Shown: one piece after another, positions 8,064-17,126 of the stretch
How the letters are laid out: each line of letters starts with the position of its first letter
Numbering within the stretch: position 1 is the stretch's first letter
DNA from: Bradyrhizobium sp. KBS0727
GTDB taxonomy: Bacteria > Pseudomonadota > Alphaproteobacteria > Rhizobiales > Xanthobacteraceae
Length of the DNA stretch: 64,000 nt
Direction: 5' to 3'
NCBI RefSeq assembly: GCF_005937885.2
Contig: NZ_CP042176.1
Coordinates: forward strand, 2,723,501-2,787,500
Translations under genes and position numbers: made by a program
Notes under the pieces: model-generated
Told to the model about the DNA's origin: nothing
What the model saw: only the letters and a program-made list of their open reading frames with translations
The model's database searches: none

Positions 8064-10403
8064 ATGAAGCAATATGGCATTGGGCAGTCTGTCGCCCGGT
8101 TTGAAGATTCCCGTTTGCTCCGGGGCCGCGGTCGATTCCAGGACGACCGCAACTTGCCAGGCCAGTCGTATGGCGTGGTGCTGCGGTCCCCGCACGCTCA
8201 CGCGCGAATAATTTCGATCGACACGGCGGCGGCACGTGCCGCGCCAGGTGTTCTGGCCGTTTATACGGGGCAGGATTATGCGGCCGACGGCCTCGGAATG
8301 CCGAAGGCGACGCTACCGCGCAAGCGTCCGGACGGCTCGCCCATGTTCGCTCCGCAGCGGCCGGCTCTCGTTGCGGATCGGGTTCGCTATGTCGGAGATC
8401 CCGTCGCGTTCGTCGTTGCCGAGAGCCTTTCTCAAGCCAAGGACGCGGCAGAACTGATTGCGGTCGGTTACGAGCCGCTGCCGGCGGTGACGAATACCGC
8501 GGCGGCTGCCCAGCCCGATGCGGCGCCGGTTTGGGATGAATGCCCGGACAATATTTCCAATATTGTCGAGAAGGGAAACAAGTCCGCAACCGAGGCTGCG
8601 TTCGCGCGCGCCGTACGCACCGTCAAGCGGCGCTACGTGATCACTCGGGTCCACGCGCAGTACATGGAAACGCGCGGAGCGCTCGGCGTCTACGACGAAG
8701 GCGATGAGCGCTACACGCTTTACACCGACTGTCAGTATCCGCACCGGGTGCGAAACATGCTGTGCAGCTCCGTCTTCCGGATTCCCGAGAGCAAGATGCG
8801 GGTGGTCAGCGGCGACATCGGAGGTGCTTTCGGCAGCAAGGGATGGCAGTACGTCGAACACCGTCTGGTGCTTTGGGCGGCGCGCAAGTTGCGGCGGCCC
8901 GTCAAATGGACGTGCGAGCGTTCGGAGGCGGTGCTGGCCGACGAGCATGGCCGCGACAGTGTCGGCGAGATCGAGCTCGGGCTGGATGGCGACAACAAGT
9001 TCGTCGGATTGCGGCTGCATCTGATCGGCAACATCGGTGCATATGTCGGATCGGATCGCAATCTTCTGGTGCCGTCGATGATGATTGGCACTGCGGTCGG
9101 GGTCTACGATATTCCGGCCGCGTATGCGCTGGTGACGGGTGTTCTTTCCAACACCAGCCCGACCGCACCGTATCGCGGCGCCGGGCGGCCCGAAGCAATC
9201 TATCTGATCGAGCGCCTGATCGACGATGCTGCACGGGAGTTGAGCCTCGATCCGCTGGAGTTACGGCGCCGAAACATGATTCCAGCCGAGGCGATGCCGT
9301 ATCAGAACGCGCTGGGTTGCTATTACGACTGCGGTGATTTTCCAGCGAACATGGATATGGCGCTTGCGGCCGCGGACTATGCCGGTTTTCACGCGCGGCG
9401 CGAGCAATCGAGCGCACGGGGGATGCTACGCGGTATCAGTGTGGCCAATGCGATCGAGCAGGCCGCAAGTCCCGCCCAATCTGAATTCGCCGAAATCCGC
9501 TTCGACACGAGCGGAAGTGCCCAGTTGTTGATCGGCACCAAGAATCAGGGCCAGGGGCACGAAACGACGTTCAAGCAGATTCTGCATGAACGCCTCGGCC
9601 TCGATCCGGCTGATGTGCACTTTTCCGATGGCGATACCGATCAGGTGGCGTTCGGCATGGGCACCAACGGCTCGCGTTCGACCGTTGTTGGCGGCTCCGC
9701 GATCTATCTGGCGGCGGACAAGATCATCGAGAAGGGCAAGCGCATCGCCGCCCATCTTCTCGAGGCTCAGGCGACAGATATCGAGTTCGCCGACGGTCGC
9801 TTCCTGGTGGCCGGCACCGACCGGGCCGTGCCGTTGAAACAGGTCGCCGCCGCAGCCTTCGTGCCTGCTCGGCTGCCCCCGGGATTCGATGGCGGACTGT
9901 ATGAATCCGCGACCTATGCGCCCTCCAGGGATACCTATCCGAACGGATGCCACGTCTGCGAGGTGGAAGTTGATCCCGAGACCGGCGATGTCGCAGTCGT
10001 CAACTACGTGATCGTCGACGACGTCGGAACAGTCATCAATCCGCTGACGCTCAAAGGCCAGATCGTTGGCGGCATCGCACAGGGGCTCGGACAGATTCTC
10101 ATGGAGCGCGTCGTCTACGACGATTCCGGTCAATTGGTCACAGCGAGCTTCATGGATTACGCGATGCCCCGGGCGGATGTCTTCAGCCACATCACGGTCA
10201 AGAGCAATCCGGTGCCGACAAAGCTGAACCCGCTGGGGGCAAAGGGGGCCGGCGAAGCCGGCTGCGTCGGATCGCTGCCGGCGATCATGAATGCCGTGAT
10301 GAATGCCCTGGAGCCGGTTGGCGTGCGGCAACTCGATATGCCGGCGACAAGCGACCGGGTCTGGAAGGCCATCCGCAGCGTCGCGCAGGAGAACGGCAAA
10401 TGA
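8064..10403 (+). CDS. Molybdenum hydroxylase large (molybdopterin-binding) subunit, xanthine dehydrogenase/CoxL family
   Basis: This is the catalytic subunit of a xanthine oxidase-family enzyme, 779 aa. The start MKQYGIGQSV and RLLRGRGRFQDD are typical of CoxL-like subunits. The substrate-channel motif is APYRGAGRPE, not the AYXCSFR of true CO dehydrogenase, so CO oxidation is unlikely. The GAKGAGEAG segment near the C-terminus carries the catalytic Glu. The ATG at 8064 is chosen for GGAG 6 nt upstream. Partner Fe-S and FAD subunits are at 12082 and 12571. The family hydroxylates N-heteroaromatics or oxidises aldehydes using water as oxygen donor; the true substrate is unknown. Confidence 0.9.
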   Translation: MKQYGIGQSVARFEDSRLLRGRGRFQDDRNLPGQSYGVVLRSPHAHARIISIDTAAARAAPGVLAVYTGQDYAADGLGMPKATLPRKRPDGSPMFAPQRPALVADRVRYVGDPVAFVVAESLSQAKDAAELIAVGYEPLPAVTNTAAAAQPDAAPVWDECPDNISNIVEKGNKSATEAAFARAVRTVKRRYVITRVHAQYMETRGALGVYDEGDERYTLYTDCQYPHRVRNMLCSSVFRIPESKMRVVSGDIGGAFGSKGWQYVEHRLVLWAARKLRRPVKWTCERSEAVLADEHGRDSVGEIELGLDGDNKFVGLRLHLIGNIGAYVGSDRNLLVPSMMIGTAVGVYDIPAAYALVTGVLSNTSPTAPYRGAGRPEAIYLIERLIDDAARELSLDPLELRRRNMIPAEAMPYQNALGCYYDCGDFPANMDMALAAADYAGFHARREQSSARGMLRGISVANAIEQAASPAQSEFAEIRFDTSGSAQLLIGTKNQGQGHETTFKQILHERLGLDPADVHFSDGDTDQVAFGMGTNGSRSTVVGGSAIYLAADKIIEKGKRIAAHLLEAQATDIEFADGRFLVAGTDRAVPLKQVAAAAFVPARLPPGFDGGLYESATYAPSRDTYPNGCHVCEVEVDPETGDVAVVNYVIVDDVGTVINPLTLKGQIVGGIAQGLGQILMERVVYDDSGQLVTASFMDYAMPRADVFSHITVKSNPVPTKLNPLGAKGAGEAGCVGSLPAIMNAVMNALEPVGVRQLDMPATSDRVWKAIRSVAQENGK

Positions 10404-11287
10404 GTGTTCTCAAGGGTGGGCGGCGCGAACGACGGCGGGTGCTTCATGCCGGGAGCGCGCAATGGGCGACGCCGGTCGATGGCAAGCTGATGCTGGACGA
10501 CGGACGCTCGGTCGGGCTTGAACAGGTTCAACATCTGGCGCCGTGCCGGCCCAGCAAGATCATCTGCGTCCATACCAACTACAGATCGCGAATCTACGAA
10601 ATTTCGGGTGAGGCGGAGCCTCCCGCAGTGCCGACGTTCTTTCAAAAGCCGGTATCCGCTCTCAACCATCATGGCGGGGAGCTAGTCCTGCCGAAGGGCT
10701 GCAAGTTCCTGAACTATGAAGGCGAGCTGGCCGCGATTATCGGCTGCTCCATGCGCAACGTTACACCAGACGAGGTATGGCAGGGCCTGGCCGGCTTCTC
10801 CGTCGCAAACGATGTAAGCCTGCACGACCTGCGCGACGCGGATATGGGCGGCATGCTGCGGGTAAAGGGTGTTGACGGATTTTGCCCGGTAGGACCCGGT
10901 ATCGTCTGGGGGCAGGACATCCGCACCGCCGTGTTGCGCAGCTATCTGAATGGTGCGCTGGTGCAGGAATGCGCGATCGAGGAGATGATCTTCGGCATAG
11001 ATTATCTGATCGCCGATCTGGCCAGGCATATCACGCTCGAGCCGGGCGACATCATCCTCACCGGCACACCGGCGAACTCCCGTCCCATGGCTGATGGCGA
11101 TGTCGTCGAGGTTGAGGTTACCGGAATTGGCCGCTTGCGGAACACGGTGCGCGCGGTGCCGGCGCCGCGGGCACTCATCGGCGATCAGCCGCATGACAAT
11201 GCCGGGATTCGTCGCATTGCTCTTGGAAACGATGAGCGGCTTCCCGGGCATCTGACCCGTGTCGAACTCCAATCACAGGGTAGCTAG
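10400..11287 (+). CDS. Fumarylacetoacetate hydrolase family protein
   Basis: This is a 295-aa FAH-fold enzyme. The family motif is clear: PTFFQKPVSALNHHGGELVLP, then the metal-binding Glu region FLNYEGELAAIIG, SVANDVSLHDLRDAD and the closing GDIILTGTPANSRPM with GDVVEVEVTGIGRLRN. Family members cleave C-C bonds or hydrate and decarboxylate ring-fission products. The ATG overlaps the hydroxylase large-subunit stop (ATGA), so it is translationally coupled. It separates the large subunit from its partner subunits. A second FAH-family gene lies at 14626. Confidence 0.88.
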   Translation: MSVLKGGRRERRRVLHAGSAQWATPVDGKLMLDDGRSVGLEQVQHLAPCRPSKIICVHTNYRSRIYEISGEAEPPAVPTFFQKPVSALNHHGGELVLPKGCKFLNYEGELAAIIGCSMRNVTPDEVWQGLAGFSVANDVSLHDLRDADMGGMLRVKGVDGFCPVGPGIVWGQDIRTAVLRSYLNGALVQECAIEEMIFGIDYLIADLARHITLEPGDIILTGTPANSRPMADGDVVEVEVTGIGRLRNTVRAVPAPRALIGDQPHDNAGIRRIALGNDERLPGHLTRVELQSQGS

Positions 11288-11290
11288 GTC

Positions 11291-12070
11291 ATGGATCTTG
11301 GTATCAATCAGCGCTCCGCCATCGTCTGCGCCTCGTCGCGCGGCCTGGGAGAGGCGTGCGCCACGTCGCTTGCCCGGGAGGGCGTTCGGGTTTTCATCAA
11401 TGGCCGCCACCAGGACGCCTTGGACGGCGCGGCGCTTCGAATTGAGAAAGTCACGGGCCAACGGCCGGTCACGGTGAAGGCGGACATTACAACGGAAGAA
11501 GGGCGTGAACGCCTGATAGCCGCATGTTCGAGTGCCGACATCCTCATCAACAATAACGCCGGTCCGGCGCCGGGCATTCTTGAAGACTGGGACCGCGCGG
11601 TATGGCTCGCGGCGCTGGACAGCAACATGCTGGCGCCAATTCTTCTGATCCGGGCGGTTCTGCCGGGCATGCGCAAACGTCGCTTCGGCCGTATCGTCAA
11701 CATTACGTCGGCAATGGTCAAATCGCCGGCACCGGGTATGGGCCTGTCGACGGCAGCGCGAACTGGCCTCACGGCGCTGTGCAAGTCGATCTCCCACGAA
11801 GCCGCTGCGGACAACGTGACCATCAACAATCTTCTGCCGGAACGTATCGATACCGACCGGCAGCGCTTCATGGCCGAACGCATGATGCAGGAGCAGGGTA
11901 TTACGCTCGACGAGGCACGCCGCCAGATCGCGGAGAGCCTGTCTGCGAAGCGCTTCGGATTGCCGGGCGAATTCGCCGATGCGTGTGCCTTCCTATGTTC
12001 GGCACAAGCGGGATTCATCTCCGGCCAGAATGTGCAGATCGATGGCGGAAGCTATCGCGGCCTAATCTGA
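11291..12070 (+). CDS. SDR family oxidoreductase
   Basis: This is a 259-aa short-chain dehydrogenase/reductase. The cofactor-binding turn is ASSRGLGEA (about 14-22). [10 protein letters not shown] replaces the usual NNAG region. The usual active-site Tyr-x3-Lys is not clear: the expected region reads [18 protein letters not shown], so the Tyr and Lys appear substituted. The C-terminus has the usual GQNVQIDGG. It lies 3 nt after the FAH gene within the hydroxylase operon. It probably oxidises or reduces a pathway intermediate, but the altered motif could mean a different activity. Confidence 0.82.
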   Translation: MDLGINQRSAIVCASSRGLGEACATSLAREGVRVFINGRHQDALDGAALRIEKVTGQRPVTVKADITTEEGRERLIAACSSADILINNNAGPAPGILEDWDRAVWLAALDSNMLAPILLIRAVLPGMRKRRFGRIVNITSAMVKSPAPGMGLSTAARTGLTALCKSISHEAAADNVTINNLLPERIDTDRQRFMAERMMQEQGITLDEARRQIAESLSAKRFGLPGEFADACAFLCSAQAGFISGQNVQIDGGSYRGLI

Positions 12071-12081
12071 GAGAACATTCG

Positions 12082-12555
12082 ATGCCTGATGTGACCATCA
12101 CCGTGAACGGGAAGCGCGAGGTTCGAACCGTGGAGGCACGCACCTTGCTGGTGCATTTCCTTCGGGAACAGCTGGGTCTCACCGGCACCCATGTCGGCTG
12201 CGATACCAGCCAATGCGGCGCCTGCGTGGTCCATCTCGACGGGCGCAGCGTGAAATCCTGCGCGATACTGGCCGTTCAGGCGAACGGCTCGGAGGTCGTC
12301 ACGATCGAGGGTGTCGGGACGGAAGAGCAGTTGCATCCCATGCAGGAAGCATTTCGCGAACACCATGCGCTGCAGTGTGGGTTCTGCACGCCGGGCATGA
12401 TCATGCGCGCAATCGATCTTGCCGGCCGTCATCCCGAAGCTGACGAGAAAACCGTTCGCCATGAGCTCGAAGGCAATCTCTGCCGTTGTACGGGATATCA
12501 GAACATCGTCGCCGCAATCCTGGCCGGAGCGGTTGCCATGCGGACCCAGGTTTGA
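12082..12555 (+). CDS. Molybdenum hydroxylase small subunit, (2Fe-2S)-binding (CoxS family)
   Basis: This 157-aa iron-sulfur subunit carries both clusters. The N-terminal ferredoxin-like motif is [16 protein letters not shown] with a fourth Cys in VKSCA (about residues 39-61). The C-terminal four-helix motif is QCGFCTPGM ... [11 protein letters not shown] (about 98-140). It passes electrons from the molybdenum centre to the FAD subunit. The ATG at 12082 is chosen because the protein then begins with the expected [11 protein letters not shown] strand. It sits 11 nt after the SDR and 15 nt before the FAD subunit gene. Confidence 0.92.
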   Translation: MPDVTITVNGKREVRTVEARTLLVHFLREQLGLTGTHVGCDTSQCGACVVHLDGRSVKSCAILAVQANGSEVVTIEGVGTEEQLHPMQEAFREHHALQCGFCTPGMIMRAIDLAGRHPEADEKTVRHELEGNLCRCTGYQNIVAAILAGAVAMRTQV

Positions 12556-12570
12556 ACCAGCAGGCGCAGC

Positions 12571-13386
12571 ATGTACAAGTTCGAATATCACAGGCCAAAT
12601 ACTCTCGTCGAAGCGCTGGACCTGCTTGCGCAGGATGACGACGCGAAGCTGTTGGCCGGTGGTCAAACCCTGCTTCCGACGCTACGTCAGCGTCTGGCGG
12701 CGCCGTCGGCGCTCGTTGACCTCGCAGGCGTATCCGAGCTCACCGGGATAGGTGCGAAGGAGGGGTTGCTCAGCATCGGAGCGATGACGCGCTACATCGA
12801 GATCATCGAGTCCCCGCTGGTTCAGGCGAAGCTTCCATCGCTGTCGCGCGCCGTGGCGCTGGTCGGCGATCCCCTGGTCCGCAACCGTGGCACAATCGGC
12901 GGGTCGCTCGCCAACAACGATCCAACCGCCGATCTGACGGCGGCTGTCCTTGCAATGAACGCGACCCTCGTGACCGATCGGCGGTCGATCACCGCCGATG
13001 AGTTCTTCGTCGATCTGTTCGAAACTGCTCTGGAGCAAGGTGAAATTCTTGTACGGATCGAGTTTCCGCTGCCGAGCAGGGCGGCCTACCTCAAATTCCG
13101 CAATCCGGCCTCGCGCTACGCGATCGTAGGCGTCTTCGTCGCGGAGACCTGTGGCGGTGTTCGGGTCGCGGTGACTGGAGCGCGAGCAAAGGTTTTTCGC
13201 GAGCATGCGTTCGAAGCCGCCCTGCAAGCAGAGTTTTCACCGCAAGCGGTGAAAGGCCTGGAGGTCGAGACGACCGGGCTTATCGATGATCTTCATGCAT
13301 CCGCTGAGTATCGGGCCAATCTGATCTCAGTCCTTGCACGACGCGCGGTCTCGGCGGCGATGACCGAGCCCAATCAAGGGGCATAG
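12571..13386 (+). CDS. Molybdenum hydroxylase medium subunit, FAD-binding (CoxM family)
   Basis: This is a 271-aa FAD-binding subunit. Diagnostic motifs are LLAGGQTLLP (about 29-38) and GTIGGSLANNDPTADL (about 108-123), which contact FAD, followed by a CO-dehydrogenase-flavoprotein-like C-terminal domain. It completes the three-subunit hydroxylase. The family size (about 270-290 aa) fits. It is in the same direction as the small subunit with a 15-nt gap. Confidence 0.92.
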   Translation: MYKFEYHRPNTLVEALDLLAQDDDAKLLAGGQTLLPTLRQRLAAPSALVDLAGVSELTGIGAKEGLLSIGAMTRYIEIIESPLVQAKLPSLSRAVALVGDPLVRNRGTIGGSLANNDPTADLTAAVLAMNATLVTDRRSITADEFFVDLFETALEQGEILVRIEFPLPSRAAYLKFRNPASRYAIVGVFVAETCGGVRVAVTGARAKVFREHAFEAALQAEFSPQAVKGLEVETTGLIDDLHASAEYRANLISVLARRAVSAAMTEPNQGA

Positions 13387-13480
13387 AGTCGAAGCGCCGT
13401 CGAGTCGCGGCATGACAGCGGCAATGCCGCTCCCGGCGAGAAATGGTTCTCTCCGGGAAATCAAGTGAGGGAGAAGCAGG

Positions 13481-13984
13481 ATGCATGACGGCGTAAAGGA
13501 CAAAGACCTGACCAAAGAGCAGATCATCGCGAGAAATCTCAAGGTCGTCGACGCCCACTTTCACAATGAAACTCCCGAAAGCGTCGACAAGGCGATCGCC
13601 CTTTACGACGACGACATCGTCTGGGAAGCCCCAATGCGAGGGGTGGTCCTGACCGATCCGGTGGAGATCAGAAAATCCTATATGGGGATCTTCAGGACGG
13701 TCAAATACAACAAAGCCACGGCGCTACGTCGATTTGCGACCGAGGAATACGTGTTCGACGACCAGATTGCCGACGTTGAAATCGTTGGTGACGAGATGCC
13801 GAACCTAGGCTTCCCCATCGGTTCCCGCCTGAATGTCCGGATCACCCACATCTTCTATATGCGTGACGGAAAGATCCGGCGGGAGATCGCCTATGAGGGT
13901 TTCCGGAAATGGGGCGGTCCCACCGATGTGGATTCGATACCTGAGGAGGCCGAAGTAACCATCTATGACGCGGCCCGCGCCTAG
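13481..13984 (+). CDS. NTF2-like (SnoaL-type) protein
   Basis: This is a 167-aa protein with a nuclear transport factor 2-like fold. Features are ALYDDDIVWEAPMRG, then FFRTVKY-like and YVFDDQIADVEIVGDE strands, and HIFYMRDGKIRREIAYEG. The fold serves as a small-molecule isomerase, hydratase or binding module. A GAGGGAG motif lies shortly upstream. It is in the same direction as the hydroxylase subunits, with a 94-bp gap holding a GC-rich inverted stretch. The role is unknown; processing an unstable hydroxylated intermediate is an inference. Confidence 0.8.
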   Translation: MHDGVKDKDLTKEQIIARNLKVVDAHFHNETPESVDKAIALYDDDIVWEAPMRGVVLTDPVEIRKSYMGIFRTVKYNKATALRRFATEEYVFDDQIADVEIVGDEMPNLGFPIGSRLNVRITHIFYMRDGKIRREIAYEGFRKWGGPTDVDSIPEEAEVTIYDAARA

Positions 13985-14020
13985 CGTGGAAGGCGAGCAA
14001 GGAGCGGAATCGAGAGTGAC

Positions 14021-14608
14021 ATGATGCTGGATCAATCCGGGCTCGATCTGCTCTTCAACACGGCTCGCAGCCAGAATGGCTGGCAAGCCAGGAGCGTCAG
14101 CGAGTCGCAGCTCGCCCAGCTTTACAATCTGGTCAGAATGGGACCTACCAGCCTCAATAGTTCGCCGGCGCGGTTCGTATTCGTCGTCAGCGCCGAAGCG
14201 AAGCAGCGGCTCGTGGAGGCAGTGAGTGACGGGAACATGGAGAAGGCCCGCACCGCGCCGGTCGTCGTAATAATCGGATACAGCCTCGACTTTCCGAGCC
14301 ATTTGCCAGTGCTGTTTCCTCATAACCCAGGGGTCGCAAAGTTGTTCGACGGCAAGCCCGATTTCGTCCGGGACACTGCCTATCGCAACAGCAGCCTCCA
14401 AGGTGGCTATTTGATGCTGGCCGCGCGCGCGATGGGGCTGGATTGCGGCCCGATGTCCGGGTTCAACCCCGAGAAGGTCGAGCGAGCTTTCTTTCCGGAC
14501 GAGGGGGTGAGAGTCAATTTTCTTTGCGGGATCGGCTACGGCGATCCAGCAAAGGTGTTTCCGCGCAGTCCTCGACTTTCATTCGATGAAGCCTGCAAGG
14601 TCGTTTGA
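14021..14608 (+). CDS. Nitroreductase-family malonic semialdehyde reductase-like protein (RutE type)
   Basis: This 195-aa FMN-dependent reductase resembles RutE/YdfG-associated nitroreductases. The N-terminus (LDLLFNTARSQNGW) and LVRMGPTSLNSSPARFVFV match the RutE-type pattern, and LAARAMGLDCGPMSGFNPEKV is the conserved C-terminal region. RutE-type proteins are linked to reducing malonic semialdehyde in pyrimidine catabolism. Two ATGs (14021, 14024) give equivalent starts. The stop overlaps the upstream RBS of the next FAH gene, so they are co-transcribed. Presence beside a cysteine hydrolase suggests a C3 semialdehyde end product, which is inference. Confidence 0.82.
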   Translation: MMLDQSGLDLLFNTARSQNGWQARSVSESQLAQLYNLVRMGPTSLNSSPARFVFVVSAEAKQRLVEAVSDGNMEKARTAPVVVIIGYSLDFPSHLPVLFPHNPGVAKLFDGKPDFVRDTAYRNSSLQGGYLMLAARAMGLDCGPMSGFNPEKVERAFFPDEGVRVNFLCGIGYGDPAKVFPRSPRLSFDEACKVV

Positions 14609-14625
14609 ACGACCGAGGAGAGAGC

Positions 14626-15561
14626 ATGAAGCTGGCATATTTCGACGACTACCGACTCGGCGTGATGACGGACCAGGGAATTGTCGACGTCGGCGCGGAG
14701 TTGACGGATCTTCCCCGGCGCACGCCCGAGGATCTGATGGCTACCTTGATTGAGCATTTTTCCGAATATCGCGGCCGTATTGAAGAGGCCGCGATCCGCG
14801 GCCGGCCGATACCGCTTGCCGACGTCAGGTTTCGCACGCCGTTGCCGAGGCCGCACACGATCGTCTGCATGGCCGTGAACTACGATGATGGTCTGCTCAA
14901 GTCCGCGCATACCAATGCCTTTCACAAATCGCCGAGTGCACTGATCGGCCACGATGAGACGATGGTGCTCCCGGACGTTCCGGCCAGTGTTTTCGAGGGC
15001 GAGGCGGAGATGGCCGTCGTCATCGGGCGGACGGCGAGTAACGTGGATGCCGAACATGCGATGAACCACGTGTTCGGCTACGTGAATTTCATCGACGGCT
15101 CGGCTCGAGGTCTTCAGCCGGCGACAAACTCGTTCTTCCAGATGAAATCGCGAGACACGTTTGCGCCAATCGGTCCGTACATTGTCACCCGTGACGAAAT
15201 CGCGGATCCGCAGAATTTGCGGATTCGCCTGTGGGTCAATGGCGAGATCAAGCAAGACTTCAATACGCGCAAGATGATCACCAGCGTCAAGGACAGCATA
15301 GCCTGGGTCAGCGCCATCCAGACCTTGATGCCCGGAGACATCGTGGCCACAGGCACAGACCACTGCGGTCTGAATGCATTTCAGCACGGAGACACGGTCG
15401 AATTGGAGACCGAGGGCCTGGGACGTCTCCGTGTCAACGTTTCGGATGACCTGCGGCGCACCTGGTCGCGCGAGGTGAGACTCGATCGCCATAGCAGGGG
15501 TCTCGATCCGATTGCGCCGCAGCTAACCGGGAAATACGCCCCTGCGGGAAGCAAGCCGTAA
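14626..15561 (+). CDS. Fumarylacetoacetate hydrolase family protein (second copy)
   Basis: This is a 311-aa FAH-fold hydrolase with an N-terminal regulatory-like extension (MKLAYFDDYRLGV) that the first FAH gene lacks. The catalytic domain shows HKSPSALIGHDE, VFEGEAEMAVVIG, GYVNFIDGSARG, and the closing MPGDIVATGTDHCG. The ATG at 14626 is preferred to TTG 14605 because GAGGAGAGAG precedes it. It differs enough from the protein at 10400 that the two probably act on successive intermediates. The family cleaves acylpyruvates or hydrates 2-oxo-enoates. Confidence 0.88.
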   Translation: MKLAYFDDYRLGVMTDQGIVDVGAELTDLPRRTPEDLMATLIEHFSEYRGRIEEAAIRGRPIPLADVRFRTPLPRPHTIVCMAVNYDDGLLKSAHTNAFHKSPSALIGHDETMVLPDVPASVFEGEAEMAVVIGRTASNVDAEHAMNHVFGYVNFIDGSARGLQPATNSFFQMKSRDTFAPIGPYIVTRDEIADPQNLRIRLWVNGEIKQDFNTRKMITSVKDSIAWVSAIQTLMPGDIVATGTDHCGLNAFQHGDTVELETEGLGRLRVNVSDDLRRTWSREVRLDRHSRGLDPIAPQLTGKYAPAGSKP

Positions 15562-15609
15562 TAACCCCGCCCCGCAACCCGCGGAGCGTGATGTCGGGAG
15601 GTATCTTTC

Positions 15610-16065
15610 ATGGCCATGACGATGAATGGCGAAGTTCATCTCGCAGCCTCGCGTGAGGTTGTGTGGGAGAAGCTCAACGATCCATCCGTTTTGAAGAGAT
15701 GCATTCCGGGTTGCGAAGAGCTGACGAGGTCCGGTGAGAACGAGTTTCAGGCCGTTGCCAAGATGAAGGTCGGTCCGGTGTCCGCGCGCTTCGGTGGACG
15801 GGTTACTTTAAGCGACCTGGATCCGCCCAATGGGTACAGGATATCCGGCGAAGGCGAGGGAGGTGTGGCAGGATTCGCCAAGGGCGGCGCGACTGTGGCG
15901 CTGGCAGAGAAGGACGAAGGAACTCTGCTCACCTATAATGTCGAAGCGCAGATAGGAGGAAAGCTGGCGCAACTGGGGCAGCGTCTGATCAGCGGTTCTG
16001 CAAAGAAACTGGCAGATCAGTTCTTCGTGAATTTCGCCAATGAAGTGCGGTCCTCCGACGCCTGA
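15610..16065 (+). CDS. CoxG-like SRPBCC protein
   Basis: This 151-aa START/Bet v1-fold protein is of the carbon monoxide dehydrogenase subunit G family. Typical features are MNGEVHLAASREVVWEKLNDP, LKRCIPGCEEL and YNVEAQIGGKLAQLGQRLISG. CoxG anchors or matures molybdenum hydroxylases in characterised systems and is a regular companion of them. A GGGAGG motif sits upstream. Its stop overlaps the LysR start (TGATG). It probably helps assemble or localise the hydroxylase encoded upstream. Confidence 0.88.
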   Translation: MAMTMNGEVHLAASREVVWEKLNDPSVLKRCIPGCEELTRSGENEFQAVAKMKVGPVSARFGGRVTLSDLDPPNGYRISGEGEGGVAGFAKGGATVALAEKDEGTLLTYNVEAQIGGKLAQLGQRLISGSAKKLADQFFVNFANEVRSSDA

Positions 16066-17126
16066 TGACAAAGCGAAGAAGAAAGGGCGGCGGCTCGAAG
16101 CCGGCCGGGACGATTGACGGCGTCGGCAGGTTTGAATCGCGGGCACCTTCGATCACGCAGATGAGAATGTTCCTGATGGTCGTAGACGAGGGCAGCTTTG
16201 CCGCCGCGGCTCGCAAGATCGGGCGCGCGACGTCGGTCGTCAGTTACTCGATCGCAAAACTGGAGGCGCAACTCGGGGTCTCGCTGTTCATGCGGGACAA
16301 CACCAGAAAGCCGCAGTTGACGGAGGCCGGCTGGACAGTCCTCTCCAAGACGCGGACGATCATCTCCGACGTCGTTAGCCTGTCCGCGAGGGTGAGAGGT
16401 TTGGGCCGGGCGTTCGAGCCAGAGGTTCTCGTCGCATTGGATGGAATCCTTCCATCGCCGCGTGTCGTCGATGCGATTAAAGCGTTCCGGGTGGCTTTCC
16501 CGACCGTATCGATGCATGTCCGCGTTGAAGCGTCCAGCGCCGTCGCGCAGCTTGTACTCGCTCGGGCGGTTACGATCGGCGTTAGCGGATTGTTTCCGGG
16601 CGAAGCGCTGACCGACGATATCGAGGCGATCGTTATCGGCTCGATCGACCTTGTGCCGGTCTGCTCACCAAGTCATCTGCTGGCCAGGGGAGGCGCTCCC
16701 GCCAGCGAGGCCGAACACGTGCAACTTGTGCTGGCGAATCGGTCTGCCGTCGCACCTCTCGATCGCAGCGGGCTCGTACAGCCATGGCGCCTTACCGATC
16801 TGACGTCGATGCAGATGTTGCTGAAGGAGGGGGTCGGATGGGGCTATCTGCCCGAGCCCATGGTCAACGCGGATATCGAAAGCGGACAGCTCGTTGCTCT
16901 GGGCGGGCAGCCCCGGCGTAGTTGCGTGCTTCACGCCATCTACAGAAAAGACACTTCGCTGGGTCCCGCAGCGTCATTTCTTGTCTCCAGTCTTGTCGGT
17001 CAGGTCTCTGGCGAATATGGCCAGGGACCTCAGATCGTTCGTGCGACAAACAAGCGCGCCACAAATCTCCAGGTCGAACGCGGAGCCGCCGGGTCTGGCA
17101 TTTCACGATCGGTCGGGAAGGCCTAG
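16065..17126 (+). CDS. LysR family transcriptional regulator
   Basis: This is a 353-aa LysR-type regulator. The winged helix (about residues 30-90) is visible in MRMFLMVVDEGSFAAAARKIGRATSVVSYSIAKLEAQLGVSLF. The ligand-binding domain begins at about 120 (EVLVALDGILPSPRVVDAI). There is a basic N-terminal extension of about 28 residues and a C-terminal tail of about 40 residues beyond the usual 300 aa. It is the last gene of the hydroxylase operon and starts within the CoxG stop. Its stop overlaps the convergent MBL gene by 4 bp. Autoregulation with the operon is likely. Confidence 0.88.
   Translation: MTKRRRKGGGSKPAGTIDGVGRFESRAPSITQMRMFLMVVDEGSFAAAARKIGRATSVVSYSIAKLEAQLGVSLFMRDNTRKPQLTEAGWTVLSKTRTIISDVVSLSARVRGLGRAFEPEVLVALDGILPSPRVVDAIKAFRVAFPTVSMHVRVEASSAVAQLVLARAVTIGVSGLFPGEALTDDIEAIVIGSIDLVPVCSPSHLLARGGAPASEAEHVQLVLANRSAVAPLDRSGLVQPWRLTDLTSMQMLLKEGVGWGYLPEPMVNADIESGQLVALGGQPRRSCVLHAIYRKDTSLGPAASFLVSSLVGQVSGEYGQGPQIVRATNKRATNLQVERGAAGSGISRSVGKA

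Noticed and set aside
8064..10403. Reading the hydroxylase as aerobic CO dehydrogenase
   Set aside because: The active-site motif is APYRGAGRPE, not AYXCSFR, and the gene order differs from cox operons.
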